A DNA stretch of 64,000 bases, taken from Aestuariimicrobium sp. p3-SID1156 (GTDB taxonomy: Bacteria; Actinomycetota; Actinomycetes; Propionibacteriales; Propionibacteriaceae). The notes under the pieces were generated by a model. It had not been told where the DNA came from. It worked only from the letters and a program-made list of their open reading frames with translations, and did not search any database. This document shows positions 15,557-24,326 of this stretch, piece by piece; the first letter of the stretch is position 1; each line of letters starts with the position of its first letter. Made by a program: the position numbers and the translations under genes. The stretch spans positions 69,256 through 133,255 of the forward strand of contig NZ_JALXXB010000006.1 in NCBI RefSeq assembly GCF_025144225.1, written 5' to 3'.

Positions 15557-16404
15557 GCCCGACCCATCCGGTCGTCCACCTGGACAATGCCTGCGTGGCC
15601 TTCGGTGGACGTGTGCTGTGGGACCACCTCGACATCGACATCTCCCCCGGCGAGTTCGTCGCCGTGTTGGGGCCCAATGGTGCCGGTAAAACGACCCTGC
15701 TCCGCGTCCTGCTCGGCCAGGTACACCTGGCCCACGGCATCGCCCGGGTTTCCGGGGAGCCGGTCCGGTTGGGTTCCCGCCGCATCGGCTACGTCCCCCA
15801 GCACAAGGCGATCGACACCCGCGCCGCCATTCGTGGGCGCGATCTGGTCGGTTTCGGCCTGGACGGCGCCACATGGGGCTTTGGGCTCCCCAGCCGTGCC
15901 CGGACCCGCCGCATCAACGAGGTGCTGGAGGAGGTCGGCGCCCTCGGCTACGCCGACGAGGCGATCGGCGTCCTCTCCGGTGGTGAGCAGCAGCGACTGC
16001 GGATCGCCCAGGCCCTGGTGACCAAGCCGTCGGTGCTGCTCTGCGACGAGCCGTTGCTGAGCCTGGACATGGCCAACCAGCAGCAGGTGGTAGAACTCCT
16101 GGACCGGATGCGACGCGAGCACGACATCGCGGTCCTCTTCGTCACCCACGAGATCAACCCGATCATGCCCTTCGTCGACCGGGTCATCTACTTCGCCAGG
16201 GGCCAGGCCATGGTCGGCACCCCCGATGAGGTCATCACCACCGAGTCCCTGAGCCGGCTCTACGGCTCCCACATCGAGGTCGTGCGGCACCAGATCGACG
16301 AGAGCCACGAGCGCATCCTGGTCTTCGGCGCCGAGGAGGAGCCGCATCACGATCACGAGCATGACCACCACCACGACCATTCCGAGGAGGTGCATCTGTC
16401 ATGA
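15553..16404 (+). CDS. znuC: Zinc/manganese ABC transporter ATP-binding protein with His-rich tail
   Basis: 283-residue ABC ATPase: Walker A GPNGAGKTT, signature LSGGEQQRLRIAQAL, Walker B VLLCDEPLLSLD and switch His in LFVTHEINP. It powers metal uptake with the flanking permease and lipoprotein. The C-terminal 20 residues contain about ten His mixed with Glu/Asp, an extension not usual on the ATPase and probably a cytoplasmic metal-binding or sensing tail. Start overlaps the upstream stop and its own stop overlaps the permease start, so all three subunits are coupled. Confidence 0.92.
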   Translation: MSPTHPVVHLDNACVAFGGRVLWDHLDIDISPGEFVAVLGPNGAGKTTLLRVLLGQVHLAHGIARVSGEPVRLGSRRIGYVPQHKAIDTRAAIRGRDLVGFGLDGATWGFGLPSRARTRRINEVLEEVGALGYADEAIGVLSGGEQQRLRIAQALVTKPSVLLCDEPLLSLDMANQQQVVELLDRMRREHDIAVLFVTHEINPIMPFVDRVIYFARGQAMVGTPDEVITTESLSRLYGSHIEVVRHQIDESHERILVFGAEEEPHHDHEHDHHHDHSEEVHLS

Positions 16405-17255
16405 GCTGGGACACCTTCGTCAACTTCGACAACTTCACTGACCTGGTGCCGCTGGTCCAGGGATCGCTGGTCGCCGGCCTCATCCTGGGGCTGGTCGCCG
16501 GCATCATCGGGCCGATGATCCACGCCCGCGACCTGTCCTTCGCGGTTCACGGCACCAGTGAGCTCAGCTTCGCCGGCGCCGCCATCGCGCTCTTCCTGGG
16601 CTACAACGTCGCCCACGGAGCCATCGTCGGATCAGTGCTGGCCGCCGTCCTGCTGGGCCTGCTCGGCGCCCGGGCGCGAGAACGCAATGCCACCATCGGC
16701 ATCTTCCTCCCCTTCGGGCTGGGCCTGGGCGTGCTCTTCCTGTCGCTCTACAAGGGCCGTTCCTCGAACAAGTTCGGGCTGCTCACCGGCCAGATCGTGG
16801 CCGTCGACGATGCGCAGTTGTGGACTCTGGTCGCCGTCTCCGCGATCGTCGTCCTCGCCCTGGCGGCCATGTGGCGTCCCCTCTTCTTCGCCTCGGTGGA
16901 CCCGGAGGTCGCGATCGCGCGCGGCGTCCCCACCCGGGCACTCTCGATCGCCTTCATGGTCGTGCTCGGCCTGACCACGGCCATGGCAGTCCAGCTGGTC
17001 GGCGCGCTGCTGGTGCTCTCGCTGCTGATCACGCCCACCTCGGCGGCCGCCCAGGTCACCGCCCGGCCGTTGACGCTGGCCGTTCTCTCGGTGGTCTTCG
17101 CCACCATCTCAGCAGTCGGTGGCATCCTGCTGTCGCTGGGCCCCGGCCTCCCGATCAGCCCCTACGTGACCACGGTCTCATTCTTGATCTACCTGGTCTG
17201 CCTGGGTCTGGGACGCCTGGTCCGAGGGCGTGGGTTCAGTCGTCGACTGGCCTGA
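16401..17255 (+). CDS. znuB: ABC-3 family metal transporter permease
   Basis: 284-residue membrane protein with about eight hydrophobic helices and the ABC-3 (ZnuB/MntB) sequence pattern, for example DLSFAVHGTSELSFAGAAIA, GQIVAVDD and LVGALLVLSLLITPTSAAA. Forms the membrane channel of the metal importer. The 3' end overlaps the convergent sirtuin gene by 20 bp, so neither gene has a separate terminator there. Confidence 0.92.
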   Translation: MSWDTFVNFDNFTDLVPLVQGSLVAGLILGLVAGIIGPMIHARDLSFAVHGTSELSFAGAAIALFLGYNVAHGAIVGSVLAAVLLGLLGARARERNATIGIFLPFGLGLGVLFLSLYKGRSSNKFGLLTGQIVAVDDAQLWTLVAVSAIVVLALAAMWRPLFFASVDPEVAIARGVPTRALSIAFMVVLGLTTAMAVQLVGALLVLSLLITPTSAAAQVTARPLTLAVLSVVFATISAVGGILLSLGPGLPISPYVTTVSFLIYLVCLGLGRLVRGRGFSRRLA

Positions 17256-18141
17256 GGCCGGCGAGCGCCGGCAGGACCTGCTGGACCGGGGCGTCCAGCC
17301 TGATCGTGGCCCACTCGTCGCCCCGGGTGGCACCCTGGTTCACGATGACCACCGGGATCCCGCGGGCGGCGGCCTGGCGCACGAACCTCAGACCGGACAT
17401 CACTGACAGCGAGCTACCTGCGACCACCAGCGCCTCGCTCCGGTCCACCCACTCCCGGCAGCGAGCCACCCGCTCCCGCGGGACCGGTTCCCCGAAGTAG
17501 ACGACGTTCGGCTTCAGCCGACCACCACAGGCCAGGCAGGGCGGGACGACGAAATCCGCCCACCGCTCGACCACGGCGTCCCCATCGGGTCGGATCTCGG
17601 GATGGCCGACCGCCAGACCAGTGCCCAGCCCGGGGTTCGCCGCGGCCATCCGCTGCTGCATCTCCTCCCGGTCGGTGAGCTGGCCGCAGTCCAGACAGAC
17701 CACCTCATGGATGCGTCCGTGCAGTTCGACCACCTCCTGGCTCCCGGCCTGCCGGTGCAGGCCGTCGACATTCTGGGTGATCAGCCCGGTCAGCGAGCAG
17801 GGCCAGGAGAGCTGCTCCCAGCGGGCCAACGCGAGGTGGGTGGGGTTGGGGTCGGCATGCCCCATCGCCGCCCAGCCCTGGTAGGCGCGGGCCCAGTAGC
17901 GGCGCCGACTCTCGGCGTCAGCGATGAACTGCTGGTACTGAATCGGACGGCCCCGCTGGGCCCGGGGACCCCGGTAGTCGGGGACGCCGGAGGCGGTCGA
18001 CACCCCGGCCCCGGTCAGCACCGCCGCAGAATGGACGGAGGAGAGCAGCGCGTGGGCATCATCGAGGCTGCCACGCAGGACCTGTGTGGGCTCCCAGTCG
18101 CGCAGGGCACGGTCGAGCAGGCGGGGCGCGCCGGCGCTCAT
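17236..18141 (-). CDS. Sir2-family NAD-dependent protein deacylase
   Basis: 301-residue sirtuin. The NAD-binding motif GAGVSTASGVPDYRG, the TQNVDGLHRQAG motif and the catalytic His in VELHGRIHEV are present, and the zinc site is formed by the CLDC and CLAC pairs. It removes acyl groups from lysines in the cytoplasm. The start codon overlaps the stop of the upstream lipase-like gene (ATGA), giving a tpx-hydrolase-sirtuin operon. Confidence 0.92.
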   Translation of the reverse strand: MSAGAPRLLDRALRDWEPTQVLRGSLDDAHALLSSVHSAAVLTGAGVSTASGVPDYRGPRAQRGRPIQYQQFIADAESRRRYWARAYQGWAAMGHADPNPTHLALARWEQLSWPCSLTGLITQNVDGLHRQAGSQEVVELHGRIHEVVCLDCGQLTDREEMQQRMAAANPGLGTGLAVGHPEIRPDGDAVVERWADFVVPPCLACGGRLKPNVVYFGEPVPRERVARCREWVDRSEALVVAGSSLSVMSGLRFVRQAAARGIPVVIVNQGATRGDEWATIRLDAPVQQVLPALAGLRPVDD

Positions 18142-19112
18142 GACCGGTCAGCGGGAGCGACGACCCTGGTGTCCAGCCAGCGCAGCATGGCCTCGACGAC
18201 CTCGTCCCGGTTGGTCTCGTTGAAGACCTCGTGGCGAGCATCGGCCCAGGTGACGGCGGTGACGTCCTTGAGACCGGCGGATTTGAAGAGCTTCACCAGC
18301 GCCTTGACAGTGCGATGGCCGCCGGCAGGGTCGAGGGCGCCGCTACCGATCCAGATGGGGAGCTTGCGCGGCATCGTGGAGACCAGCTTGGGGTTGTTGA
18401 CCCGTTCCAGCCCGCCGATGAGGTCCACGTAGAGCGCGTTGGTGGAGGTGAAACCACACATCGGGTCGGCGACATAGGCATCGACGGCCCCAGTGTCGCG
18501 GGAAAGCCAGTCATAGTCGGTGCGATTGGGTTTGAAGGCAGCGTTGAAGTTGCCGAAGGTCAGCTTGTGCATCTGCTTCGCCTCGCTGCGCGGCCCCCGG
18601 ACGCGGACATAGGTGCGCGCCAGCGCCCGCCCTGCCTTGCCCACCAGCCCGGCAGCCCGCGGTGACCCGGTCAGGATCAGGGCGGACAGGTCGCTGCCGT
18701 AACGGGAGGCGTAGTCCCGGGCCAGCAAGCTGCCCATACTGTGCCCGATCACGACGTGCGGTAGTTGGCCCTTGCTGCCGGCCTGCTGATGCTGGGCCAT
18801 CTCGTGAAGGGCAACCGTGCGGAGGTCCTCCACCGCCTGGTTCCACCCGTTCTGGTCGGCGAAATGCCCCAGCGTGCCGGTGCTCGAGGCCGTGCGGCCG
18901 TGACCGCGATGGTCATCGGCGATCACGACCCAGCCGCGACCGGTCAGCTGTTCGGCGAGCCATTCGTAGCGTCCGCCGTGCTCGGCCATGCCGTGGACGA
19001 TCTGGACGATGCCGGCTGCGGGCCCCTCGTCCGGCAACCAGCGATGGATGCCCATCGTGGTGCCGTTGACCTGCAGGTCGAAGACAGAACTCTTCATGCC
19101 GCGCCCGCTCAC
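18138..19112 (-). CDS. Alpha/beta hydrolase, monoacylglycerol-lipase-like
   Basis: 324-residue serine hydrolase of the hydrolase_4 type. The oxyanion region VQIVHGMAEHGGRYEWLA, the DHRGHGRTASS segment and the nucleophile elbow VIGHSMGSLLARDYA are typical of monoacylglycerol lipases; the catalytic His is likely in the ADARHEVFNE stretch near the end. GTG at 19112 overlaps the tpx stop (GTGA) and is chosen over an ATG five codons later. Confidence 0.87.
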   Translation of the reverse strand: MSGRGMKSSVFDLQVNGTTMGIHRWLPDEGPAAGIVQIVHGMAEHGGRYEWLAEQLTGRGWVVIADDHRGHGRTASSTGTLGHFADQNGWNQAVEDLRTVALHEMAQHQQAGSKGQLPHVVIGHSMGSLLARDYASRYGSDLSALILTGSPRAAGLVGKAGRALARTYVRVRGPRSEAKQMHKLTFGNFNAAFKPNRTDYDWLSRDTGAVDAYVADPMCGFTSTNALYVDLIGGLERVNNPKLVSTMPRKLPIWIGSGALDPAGGHRTVKALVKLFKSAGLKDVTAVTWADARHEVFNETNRDEVVEAMLRWLDTRVVAPADRS

Positions 19113-19603
19113 AGGGAAGAGAGGGCGGCCTCGTCGTCGGGAGCCTGGGCGATCTCGGGAACGAGTTCGCTGTGCTTCACGACGCCGCTGGTGTCGATGA
19201 CGACCACCGCGCGGGCCGTGCGACCGGCCAGCGGACCGTCGTTGATGAGGATGCCGTAGTCCTCCGCGAAGGAGGTGCCCTTGGCGGAGGCAACGGTGAC
19301 GTTGTCCAGCCCCTCGGCCGCGCAGAAGCCCTGCAGGGTGGCGAGGTCGTCATTGCTGACGCACAGCACGACGGTGTCCTCCAGGCCGGATGCCTTCTCG
19401 TTGAAGGTCCGCACGCTCTGCTGGCAGACGCCGGTCTCGATGTTGGGGAAGATGTTGAGGATCACGCGCTTGCTGGCGAAGGTGGTGGGGGTGAGGCGGG
19501 CATCGCCCGCTGCAGCCAGGTCGTAGGTGGGCGCATGGTCGCCTGCCTGCGGAAGTTCGCCGGACAGTTCCACGGGGTTTCCCTTGAGGGTCACAGTAGC
19601 CAT
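19109..19603 (-). CDS. tpx: Thiol peroxidase (Tpx-type atypical 2-Cys peroxiredoxin)
   Basis: 164-residue periplasm-independent peroxidase reducing hydroperoxides with thioredoxin. The peroxidatic Cys is in FPNIETGVCQQSVRTFN and the resolving Cys in LQGFCAAEGLDNV, both at Tpx positions; the family usually has TPVC where this one has TGVC. ATG at 19603 gives the normal length; the open frame runs far upstream without homology. Followed by the lipase-like gene with GTGA overlap. Confidence 0.93.
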   Translation of the reverse strand: MATVTLKGNPVELSGELPQAGDHAPTYDLAAAGDARLTPTTFASKRVILNIFPNIETGVCQQSVRTFNEKASGLEDTVVLCVSNDDLATLQGFCAAEGLDNVTVASAKGTSFAEDYGILINDGPLAGRTARAVVVIDTSGVVKHSELVPEIAQAPDDEAALSSL

Positions 19604-19675
19604 GCCCCCATTCTTGCCGCTCCCCCCAACAGCCGGGCAGGGGCGGCGAAAGTCGACGGCACCTAGTCTGGGGAC

Positions 19676-20173
19676 GTGGCCACCCCCGACTTCATCCTCG
19701 AGCTGCGCCGACACATCGGGAACGCTCCCCTCTTCCTGATCGGCATCACCGCCCTCGTCGTGCGCGAGCATGAGGATGGGCAGCAGCTGCTGCTCGTCCG
19801 CAGGGTGGACACCGGGGAGTGGACACCGGTCTGCGGCATCGTCGAGCCCGGGGAACAGCTCCACGAGGTGGCGGTGCGGGAGGTCCTGGAGGAGACCCGG
19901 GTCCGATCGGCGGTCAAGCGCTGCGTGTGGATCAAGACCTACCCGGAGATCACCTATCCCAATGGAGACATCTGCTCCTATGTGAACCACACCTTCACGA
20001 TGACCTGGCTCGGCGGTGACCCCGAAGTCGGCGACGATGAGTCCACCGATGCTCGGTGGTGGCCGGTGGACGCGCTGCCGCCCATGCGTCCGGAGTTCGT
20101 CGAGCGCATCGACTGGGCACTGCGTGAGGAGCCCGGATGCTGGTTCGGCGAAGGGCCGGATCTGGGCGCCTGA
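19676..20173 (+). CDS. Nudix hydrolase
   Basis: 165 residues with a complete Nudix box, GIVEPGEQLHEVAVREVLEE then T, matching GX5EX7REUXEEXGU apart from the last positions. Cleaves nucleoside diphosphates linked to another moiety; the WTPVCG and DDESTDARWWPVDALPP segments are common in MutT/ADP-ribose-type members. GTG start, no strong ribosome-binding site. Divergent from tpx with a 72-bp gap. Confidence 0.88.
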   Translation: MATPDFILELRRHIGNAPLFLIGITALVVREHEDGQQLLLVRRVDTGEWTPVCGIVEPGEQLHEVAVREVLEETRVRSAVKRCVWIKTYPEITYPNGDICSYVNHTFTMTWLGGDPEVGDDESTDARWWPVDALPPMRPEFVERIDWALREEPGCWFGEGPDLGA

Positions 20174-20399
20174 GTGTGGCTCCGAGGCCGCGCACGCTTG
20201 TGCGCCGGTCGGGCCGAGTCGCCCCACGTTTGTGCACAACCCCGGTGAAAGCCCTAGACACGCGGGATTCGTCCGCCCCCACCTCTCGTCTTCTCCATGG
20301 ACACCGTGTTAGGTTCCTGCACTGAGGGTTCCTCCCTCGCCAAGTCCGGACATGCCACCGGATTTGATTCCATCGCGGCGCTTCGGCGCTCCGTCTCGA

Positions 20400-21491
20400 A
20401 TGGGAACAAGGATGTTCACTGCTTCTCTTGGCATCTTCCTGCTGGGTCTGCTCGCTGCAGCCGCAGGCGGATTCGTTGGCGCGGCGATCGGCGCCAACTT
20501 CGCCTTCGCCCTGACCGGCTTTTGTGTGCTCTTCGCCTGGGGCATCACCACCACTGGCCTGGACGCCGTTATGGGCATCGACCCGGGCGTCGCCTTCAAC
20601 TACATCGCGTTCGGTCCCTTCATGGGCCCGCACATCACCTTTGCCGCTGGCGCCGCTGCGGCTGCCTACGCGGCGAACAAGCGCTACATCGAGTCCGGCA
20701 AGGACGCGACCAGCCCGCTGGCCGGCCTGGGCCGCCCCGACGTGCTGCTCATCGGCTCCGCCTTCGGTGTCCTGGGCTACCTGATCCAGATCGGCATCTC
20801 CAAGCTGCCCTGGTTCGGCGCCCACACCGACTCGGTCGCCTTGACCGTGCTCCTTTCCGCGATCATCGCACGCCTCCTCTTCGGCAACACCGCTGAGGGG
20901 AAGGCCTCGCTGTTCAACACCGAGCGCCTGCGCACCGCCCCGAAGGAGCGCGGTGGCTTCATGGGCAAGTGGGACGCCAGCGACGACTACAGGTGGCTCC
21001 CCTACCAGGAGACCCCGGCCCAGTTCAGCGCCATCGGTATCTTCTTCGGCCTCGCCGCTGCCGGCGTTGCCCTGATGCTGGCCATCCACTTCCCTGCCAT
21101 GGCGGGCAACGCGCCGACCTTCGCCTTCGGCATCTCGGCCATCATCATCCTGTTCCTGATCATTGGGTGGGACATGCCTGTCCAGCACCACGTCACGGTG
21201 GTGGCCGGTCTGGCTTCCGTCCTGTTCTTCCCGATCCTGCGCGGAGCCGGTGACCAGGGCTTCAAGTACTACGCCAACCTGGGCACTATGGACAGCAACG
21301 CCTGGCTCGCTGCTGTCGGGGCCATACTGATCGGTGCTCTCGCCGGTTGGGTCGGCGCCATGTTCGGCCAGCTGTTCGCCAACCTCTGGTACAACCGCGG
21401 CACGACCCACATTGACCCCCCGGCCAGCTCCATCTGGCTGACCACCACCCTGGTCTGGATCGCCGCCACCCTGGCCGGCTTCTCCTCCTGA
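20400..21491 (+). CDS. Polytopic membrane protein of unknown function
   Basis: About 363 residues with nine or so hydrophobic segments, many Gly/Ala-rich (FLLGLLAAAAGGFVGAAIG; ALAGWVGAMFGQLFANLWYN near the end) and a cytoplasmic-looking central loop (TAPKERGGFMGKWDASDDYR). I do not recognise a functional family; it is not an ABC or MFS protein. Start uncertain: ATG codons at 20352, 20400 and 20412 are in frame and none has a clear ribosome-binding site. A strong hairpin terminator follows. Confidence 0.75.
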   Translation: MGTRMFTASLGIFLLGLLAAAAGGFVGAAIGANFAFALTGFCVLFAWGITTTGLDAVMGIDPGVAFNYIAFGPFMGPHITFAAGAAAAAYAANKRYIESGKDATSPLAGLGRPDVLLIGSAFGVLGYLIQIGISKLPWFGAHTDSVALTVLLSAIIARLLFGNTAEGKASLFNTERLRTAPKERGGFMGKWDASDDYRWLPYQETPAQFSAIGIFFGLAAAGVALMLAIHFPAMAGNAPTFAFGISAIIILFLIIGWDMPVQHHVTVVAGLASVLFFPILRGAGDQGFKYYANLGTMDSNAWLAAVGAILIGALAGWVGAMFGQLFANLWYNRGTTHIDPPASSIWLTTTLVWIAATLAGFSS

Positions 21492-21517
21492 TCACGGGAC
21501 GAATCCATACCAACTGC

Positions 21518-21552
21518 AACGCCCGCCGAGCAGATCGCTCGGCGGGCGTTGT
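21518..21552. terminator. Bidirectional hairpin terminator
   Basis: Perfect 15-bp stem CAACGCCCGCCGAGC/GCTCGGCGGGCGTTG with a 5-nt loop (AGATC), 26 bp after the stop of the membrane-protein gene and 20 bp after the convergent amidotransferase stop. No T-run follows, as is common in actinobacteria. Confidence 0.85.
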
Positions 21553-21572
21553 GCTGTGTGCCAGCGGGCAGC

Positions 21573-22268
21573 TCAGGCGTCCCCGTTGACCACGGCAGTG
21601 AAGCCCTCGGCAATGGCGCGGCAGGTCGGCTCGACCCTGCGATCAGCGGCAGTCATCCGGTCGAGCATGGTGGTTCCCTTGTGCCCGGCACGCTTCCACC
21701 AGTGCTGCATCAGCTCCGGGGATGCCTCCGGGTGGAACTGGACTCCCCAGGCGCTGCCCAGCCGGAAGGCGGCGTTCTCGTAGGTGGCGGTGCGCGCGAG
21801 TTCGGTGGCGCCCTCGGGCAGCTGCACCACGTTGTCGTAGTGGGACATCGGCACCGGTCCCCCGGCCAGCACGGCCCCGCCCACCACCGGGTCATGGGCG
21901 GCAGCCGGAGCCCAGTGCAGCTCGAGGGCACCCTCTTCGAGACCCCGCGGATCGCCCACGTTCACGCGTCCCCCAAGAGCCTCGGCGAGCAACTGGTGAC
22001 CCAGGCAGATCCCCAGGATTGGGATGTCGATGGCGTGCAGGTCGGCCATCAGGTCCTTGACCTTGCCCATCCAGGGCAGTTCGGCATGGGCACTCGTCCG
22101 ACCCCCGAGCACCACCAGACCGTCACCGATGGCATCGAGGTTCGGAACGTCCTTGGACTGCAGGTCGATCACCGACAGTCGGACGTCGCGAGCCAGCCAC
22201 TCCTCGAAGCGGTCGAGGGGGACATCGGACTCGGGCTGCAGGACAGTGATGCGGGGCTTCTTGGCCAT
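21573..22268 (-). CDS. Class I glutamine amidotransferase-like protein
   Basis: 231-residue GATase1 domain protein. The nucleophile elbow is ILGICLGHQLLAEALGG (Cys) and the His/Glu pair is in VQFHPEASPELMQHW. It resembles the stand-alone GMP-synthase-like amidotransferases, which may also act as gamma-glutamyl hydrolases. It starts 9 bp after the DUF1275 gene, so they are likely cotranscribed. No synthase partner is adjacent. Confidence 0.87.
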   Translation of the reverse strand: MAKKPRITVLQPESDVPLDRFEEWLARDVRLSVIDLQSKDVPNLDAIGDGLVVLGGRTSAHAELPWMGKVKDLMADLHAIDIPILGICLGHQLLAEALGGRVNVGDPRGLEEGALELHWAPAAAHDPVVGGAVLAGGPVPMSHYDNVVQLPEGATELARTATYENAAFRLGSAWGVQFHPEASPELMQHWWKRAGHKGTTMLDRMTAADRRVEPTCRAIAEGFTAVVNGDA

Positions 22269-22277
22269 GGAAGAATG

Positions 22278-22934
22278 CTAGCGGCGTGCCTCCACCCGTG
22301 CCCGGTGGCGGCGGGCCACCAGCACCATCGAGCCGGCCAGCAGCAATCCGGTCGCCAGCCAGACCGCCCGCAACCCCATCGCCCGGTAGGCCAGACCACC
22401 GATGAGCGCGCCGCTGCTCAGGCTCGCCCACATGGCCAAGTACTGCAGCCAGATGCGTCGCGGGCCACCGAAGAAGTAGCCGTCCACGAAGCGCTGGGCC
22501 ATCTTCACCAGCGTTCCGGTCATGTAGGTGATGCTGATCGCCACCTCGCCGTGACGTTCGAAGACGCTGTTCATGGCCCCGATCGTGACGCTGAGGAAGA
22601 GCACTGCCAACCGCTGGTTGCCCATCCACACTCCCAACGAGCTCAGGATTGCCATGGCGCACACCAGTCCCAGGACCACCTCGCGGGCCCGCTGCTCACC
22701 GGCGTGCGGCTCGGCCAGCCTGCGGGCGGCAGCCCCGATCATCACACCGAGCAGGAAGAGCGCCATCAGGCCACCGGCACGCCCGGCGACCTCCCAGGTC
22801 GACTCGGCGATCGCCGCGGTGAGTCGCGTCGTGTTGCCTGACATGACGGTGGTCCAGCATGGCCACAGGCTAGTGGCACGCTGCCCCAGGGCGCACAGGC
22901 GGCGAGGCCGACAGCGAGGCGAAGACGCCGACAT
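22278..22934 (-). CDS. DUF1275 (YoaK-type) membrane protein
   Basis: 218 residues if started at ATG 22934. The core shows TTVMSGNTTRLTAAIA (the family MSGN-T signature), SVFERHGEVAISITYMTGTLVKM, and several transmembrane helices. Function in the family is unknown. The first about 30 residues are Arg/Cys-rich and lack the usual hydrophobic GxVDAxGF segment before MSGN, so either the N-terminus is altered or the true start is ATG 22845. The 22934 start is only 6 bp from the start of the divergent TRIC gene. Confidence 0.75.
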   Translation of the reverse strand: MSASSPRCRPRRLCALGQRATSLWPCWTTVMSGNTTRLTAAIAESTWEVAGRAGGLMALFLLGVMIGAAARRLAEPHAGEQRAREVVLGLVCAMAILSSLGVWMGNQRLAVLFLSVTIGAMNSVFERHGEVAISITYMTGTLVKMAQRFVDGYFFGGPRRIWLQYLAMWASLSSGALIGGLAYRAMGLRAVWLATGLLLAGSMVLVARRHRARVEARR

Positions 22935-22940
22935 GATGGA

Positions 22941-23693
22941 ATGTCGGTCGTGCTTGCCGAAGTTGCGCTGGTGTTCCGAGTCCTGGACCTGATCGGGGTG
23001 TTCCTCAACGGGTTCCTCGGCGGCACGTTGGCGCGGCGCCAGCATTTCGACCCGGTCGGATTCTGCATCCTGGCGGTCATCTCCGCCCTGGGTGGTGGCA
23101 TCCTCCGCGACCTGATGCTGATGATGGGTCGACCGGTGGCGATCACTGACAGGTGGTACCTGATCATGGCGCTCATCGGGGCTGTGGTGGCCTGGGTGCT
23201 CCACTTCGACGGACGCCTGTGGCGGATGCTGTTCCCGGTCGCCGACGGTCTCGTGCTGGGCCTGTGGACGGCCACCGGAACGGTGAAAGGGCTGGCAGGT
23301 GGGCTGAACCCACTGGCGGCCCTGATGATGGGCCTGATCACGGCAATCGGCGGCGGCATGATCCGCGACATCGCCGTGGGACGGGTCCCCTCCGTCTTCG
23401 GCGGCAACAAGCTCTACGCAACTCCTGCAGTCGTCTCGGGGCTGGCGGTGCTGGTCGGCTACTGGGCTGGGCTGGACGCCTCCTGGTTGATGCTGATTGC
23501 GACAGTCCTGAGCGTCGCGCTCGTCTCTGCGGCGGAGGTTTTCGACTGGCGCCTGCCTCGACACACCAACGAGCCCATCACCTTCACCCGGCCGCAGGTG
23601 CTGACCCTCATCCGCCGCGCCGAGAGCCGAGGACGCCAGCAGGCCGAGCGCGAGAACACCTCCACGGCTGACGACGAGCCCCTCGGGGACTAG
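22941..23693 (+). CDS. TRIC-family (UPF0126) cation-channel-like membrane protein
   Basis: 250-residue protein with two internal repeats of three helices, each carrying the GGGxxRD motif (ISALGGGILRDLML and ITAIGGGMIRDIAVG), as in prokaryotic trimeric intracellular cation channels. The C-terminal 50 residues are a charged cytoplasmic tail. No ribosome-binding site is visible, so a leaderless message is possible. Its stop overlaps the convergent response-regulator stop by 4 bp. Confidence 0.87.
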   Translation: MSVVLAEVALVFRVLDLIGVFLNGFLGGTLARRQHFDPVGFCILAVISALGGGILRDLMLMMGRPVAITDRWYLIMALIGAVVAWVLHFDGRLWRMLFPVADGLVLGLWTATGTVKGLAGGLNPLAALMMGLITAIGGGMIRDIAVGRVPSVFGGNKLYATPAVVSGLAVLVGYWAGLDASWLMLIATVLSVALVSAAEVFDWRLPRHTNEPITFTRPQVLTLIRRAESRGRQQAERENTSTADDEPLGD

Positions 23694-24322
23694 GACAGGT
23701 CGAGCAGCCCCAGGTCGTGGGCTCGTGCGACTGCCGCCGTGCGGGAGTCCACGCCCAGCTTGGCGAATGCCCTGACCAGATGGGTCTTGACGGTGGCCTC
23801 GGTGACGAACAGGCGTCGGGCGATCTCCCGATTCGACGCGCCCTGGGCGACCTCGCGCAGCACATCGGTCTCCCGCTCGCTCAGCTCCGGCCGTGGTTGG
23901 CGCAGGGTGTCGACCACGCGTGCGGTCAGGTCGGCGTCCACCAGGTCGTGCCCGGCGGCAGCCGCCTGCACGGCATTGATGATCGCCTCCGGCTCGGCGT
24001 CCTTCAGCAGATAACCAACCGCGCCCGCCTCGACCGCGCGCACGATGTCTCGATCCTGGTCATAAGTGGTCAGGATCAACACGGCCGGGTCCTCCGCGCC
24101 GCCCAGTTGGGCGGCCAGCCAGACCCCGTCGCGGCGCGGGTCGCCCAGACGCAGGTCGGTGACGACAACGTCCGGACGCTCGGTGGCGACCAGGTCCAGG
24201 GCTTCCTGAGCAGACGCGACCGCGCCGACGACGTCAATCTCCTCGGACCAGGAGAGCATTGCCACCAGACCCTGCCTGACCACCGGATGGTCGTCGACCA
24301 GTACGACCCGTGCCGCTGACAT
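23690..24322 (-). CDS. NarL/LuxR-family response regulator
   Basis: 210-residue two-component regulator. The receiver has the acidic pair in VLVDDHP, the phospho-acceptor Asp in DVVVTDLRLGD, and the Lys in GYLLKDAEPE; the C-terminal LuxR helix-turn-helix reads LSERETDVLREVAQGASN then EIARRLFVTEATVKTHL. ATG at 24322 has GGGAGGAG upstream. Partner of the histidine kinase two genes upstream; an MMPL transporter gene sits between them and is the likely target. Confidence 0.93.
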   Translation of the reverse strand: MSAARVVLVDDHPVVRQGLVAMLSWSEEIDVVGAVASAQEALDLVATERPDVVVTDLRLGDPRRDGVWLAAQLGGAEDPAVLILTTYDQDRDIVRAVEAGAVGYLLKDAEPEAIINAVQAAAAGHDLVDADLTARVVDTLRQPRPELSERETDVLREVAQGASNREIARRLFVTEATVKTHLVRAFAKLGVDSRTAAVARAHDLGLLDLS

Positions 24323-24326
24323 TGGC

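Noticed and set aside
22278..23564. A 428-residue extension of the DUF1275 protein
   Set aside because: The added N-terminal 210 residues are antisense to the TRIC gene and His/Arg/Gln-rich without homology.
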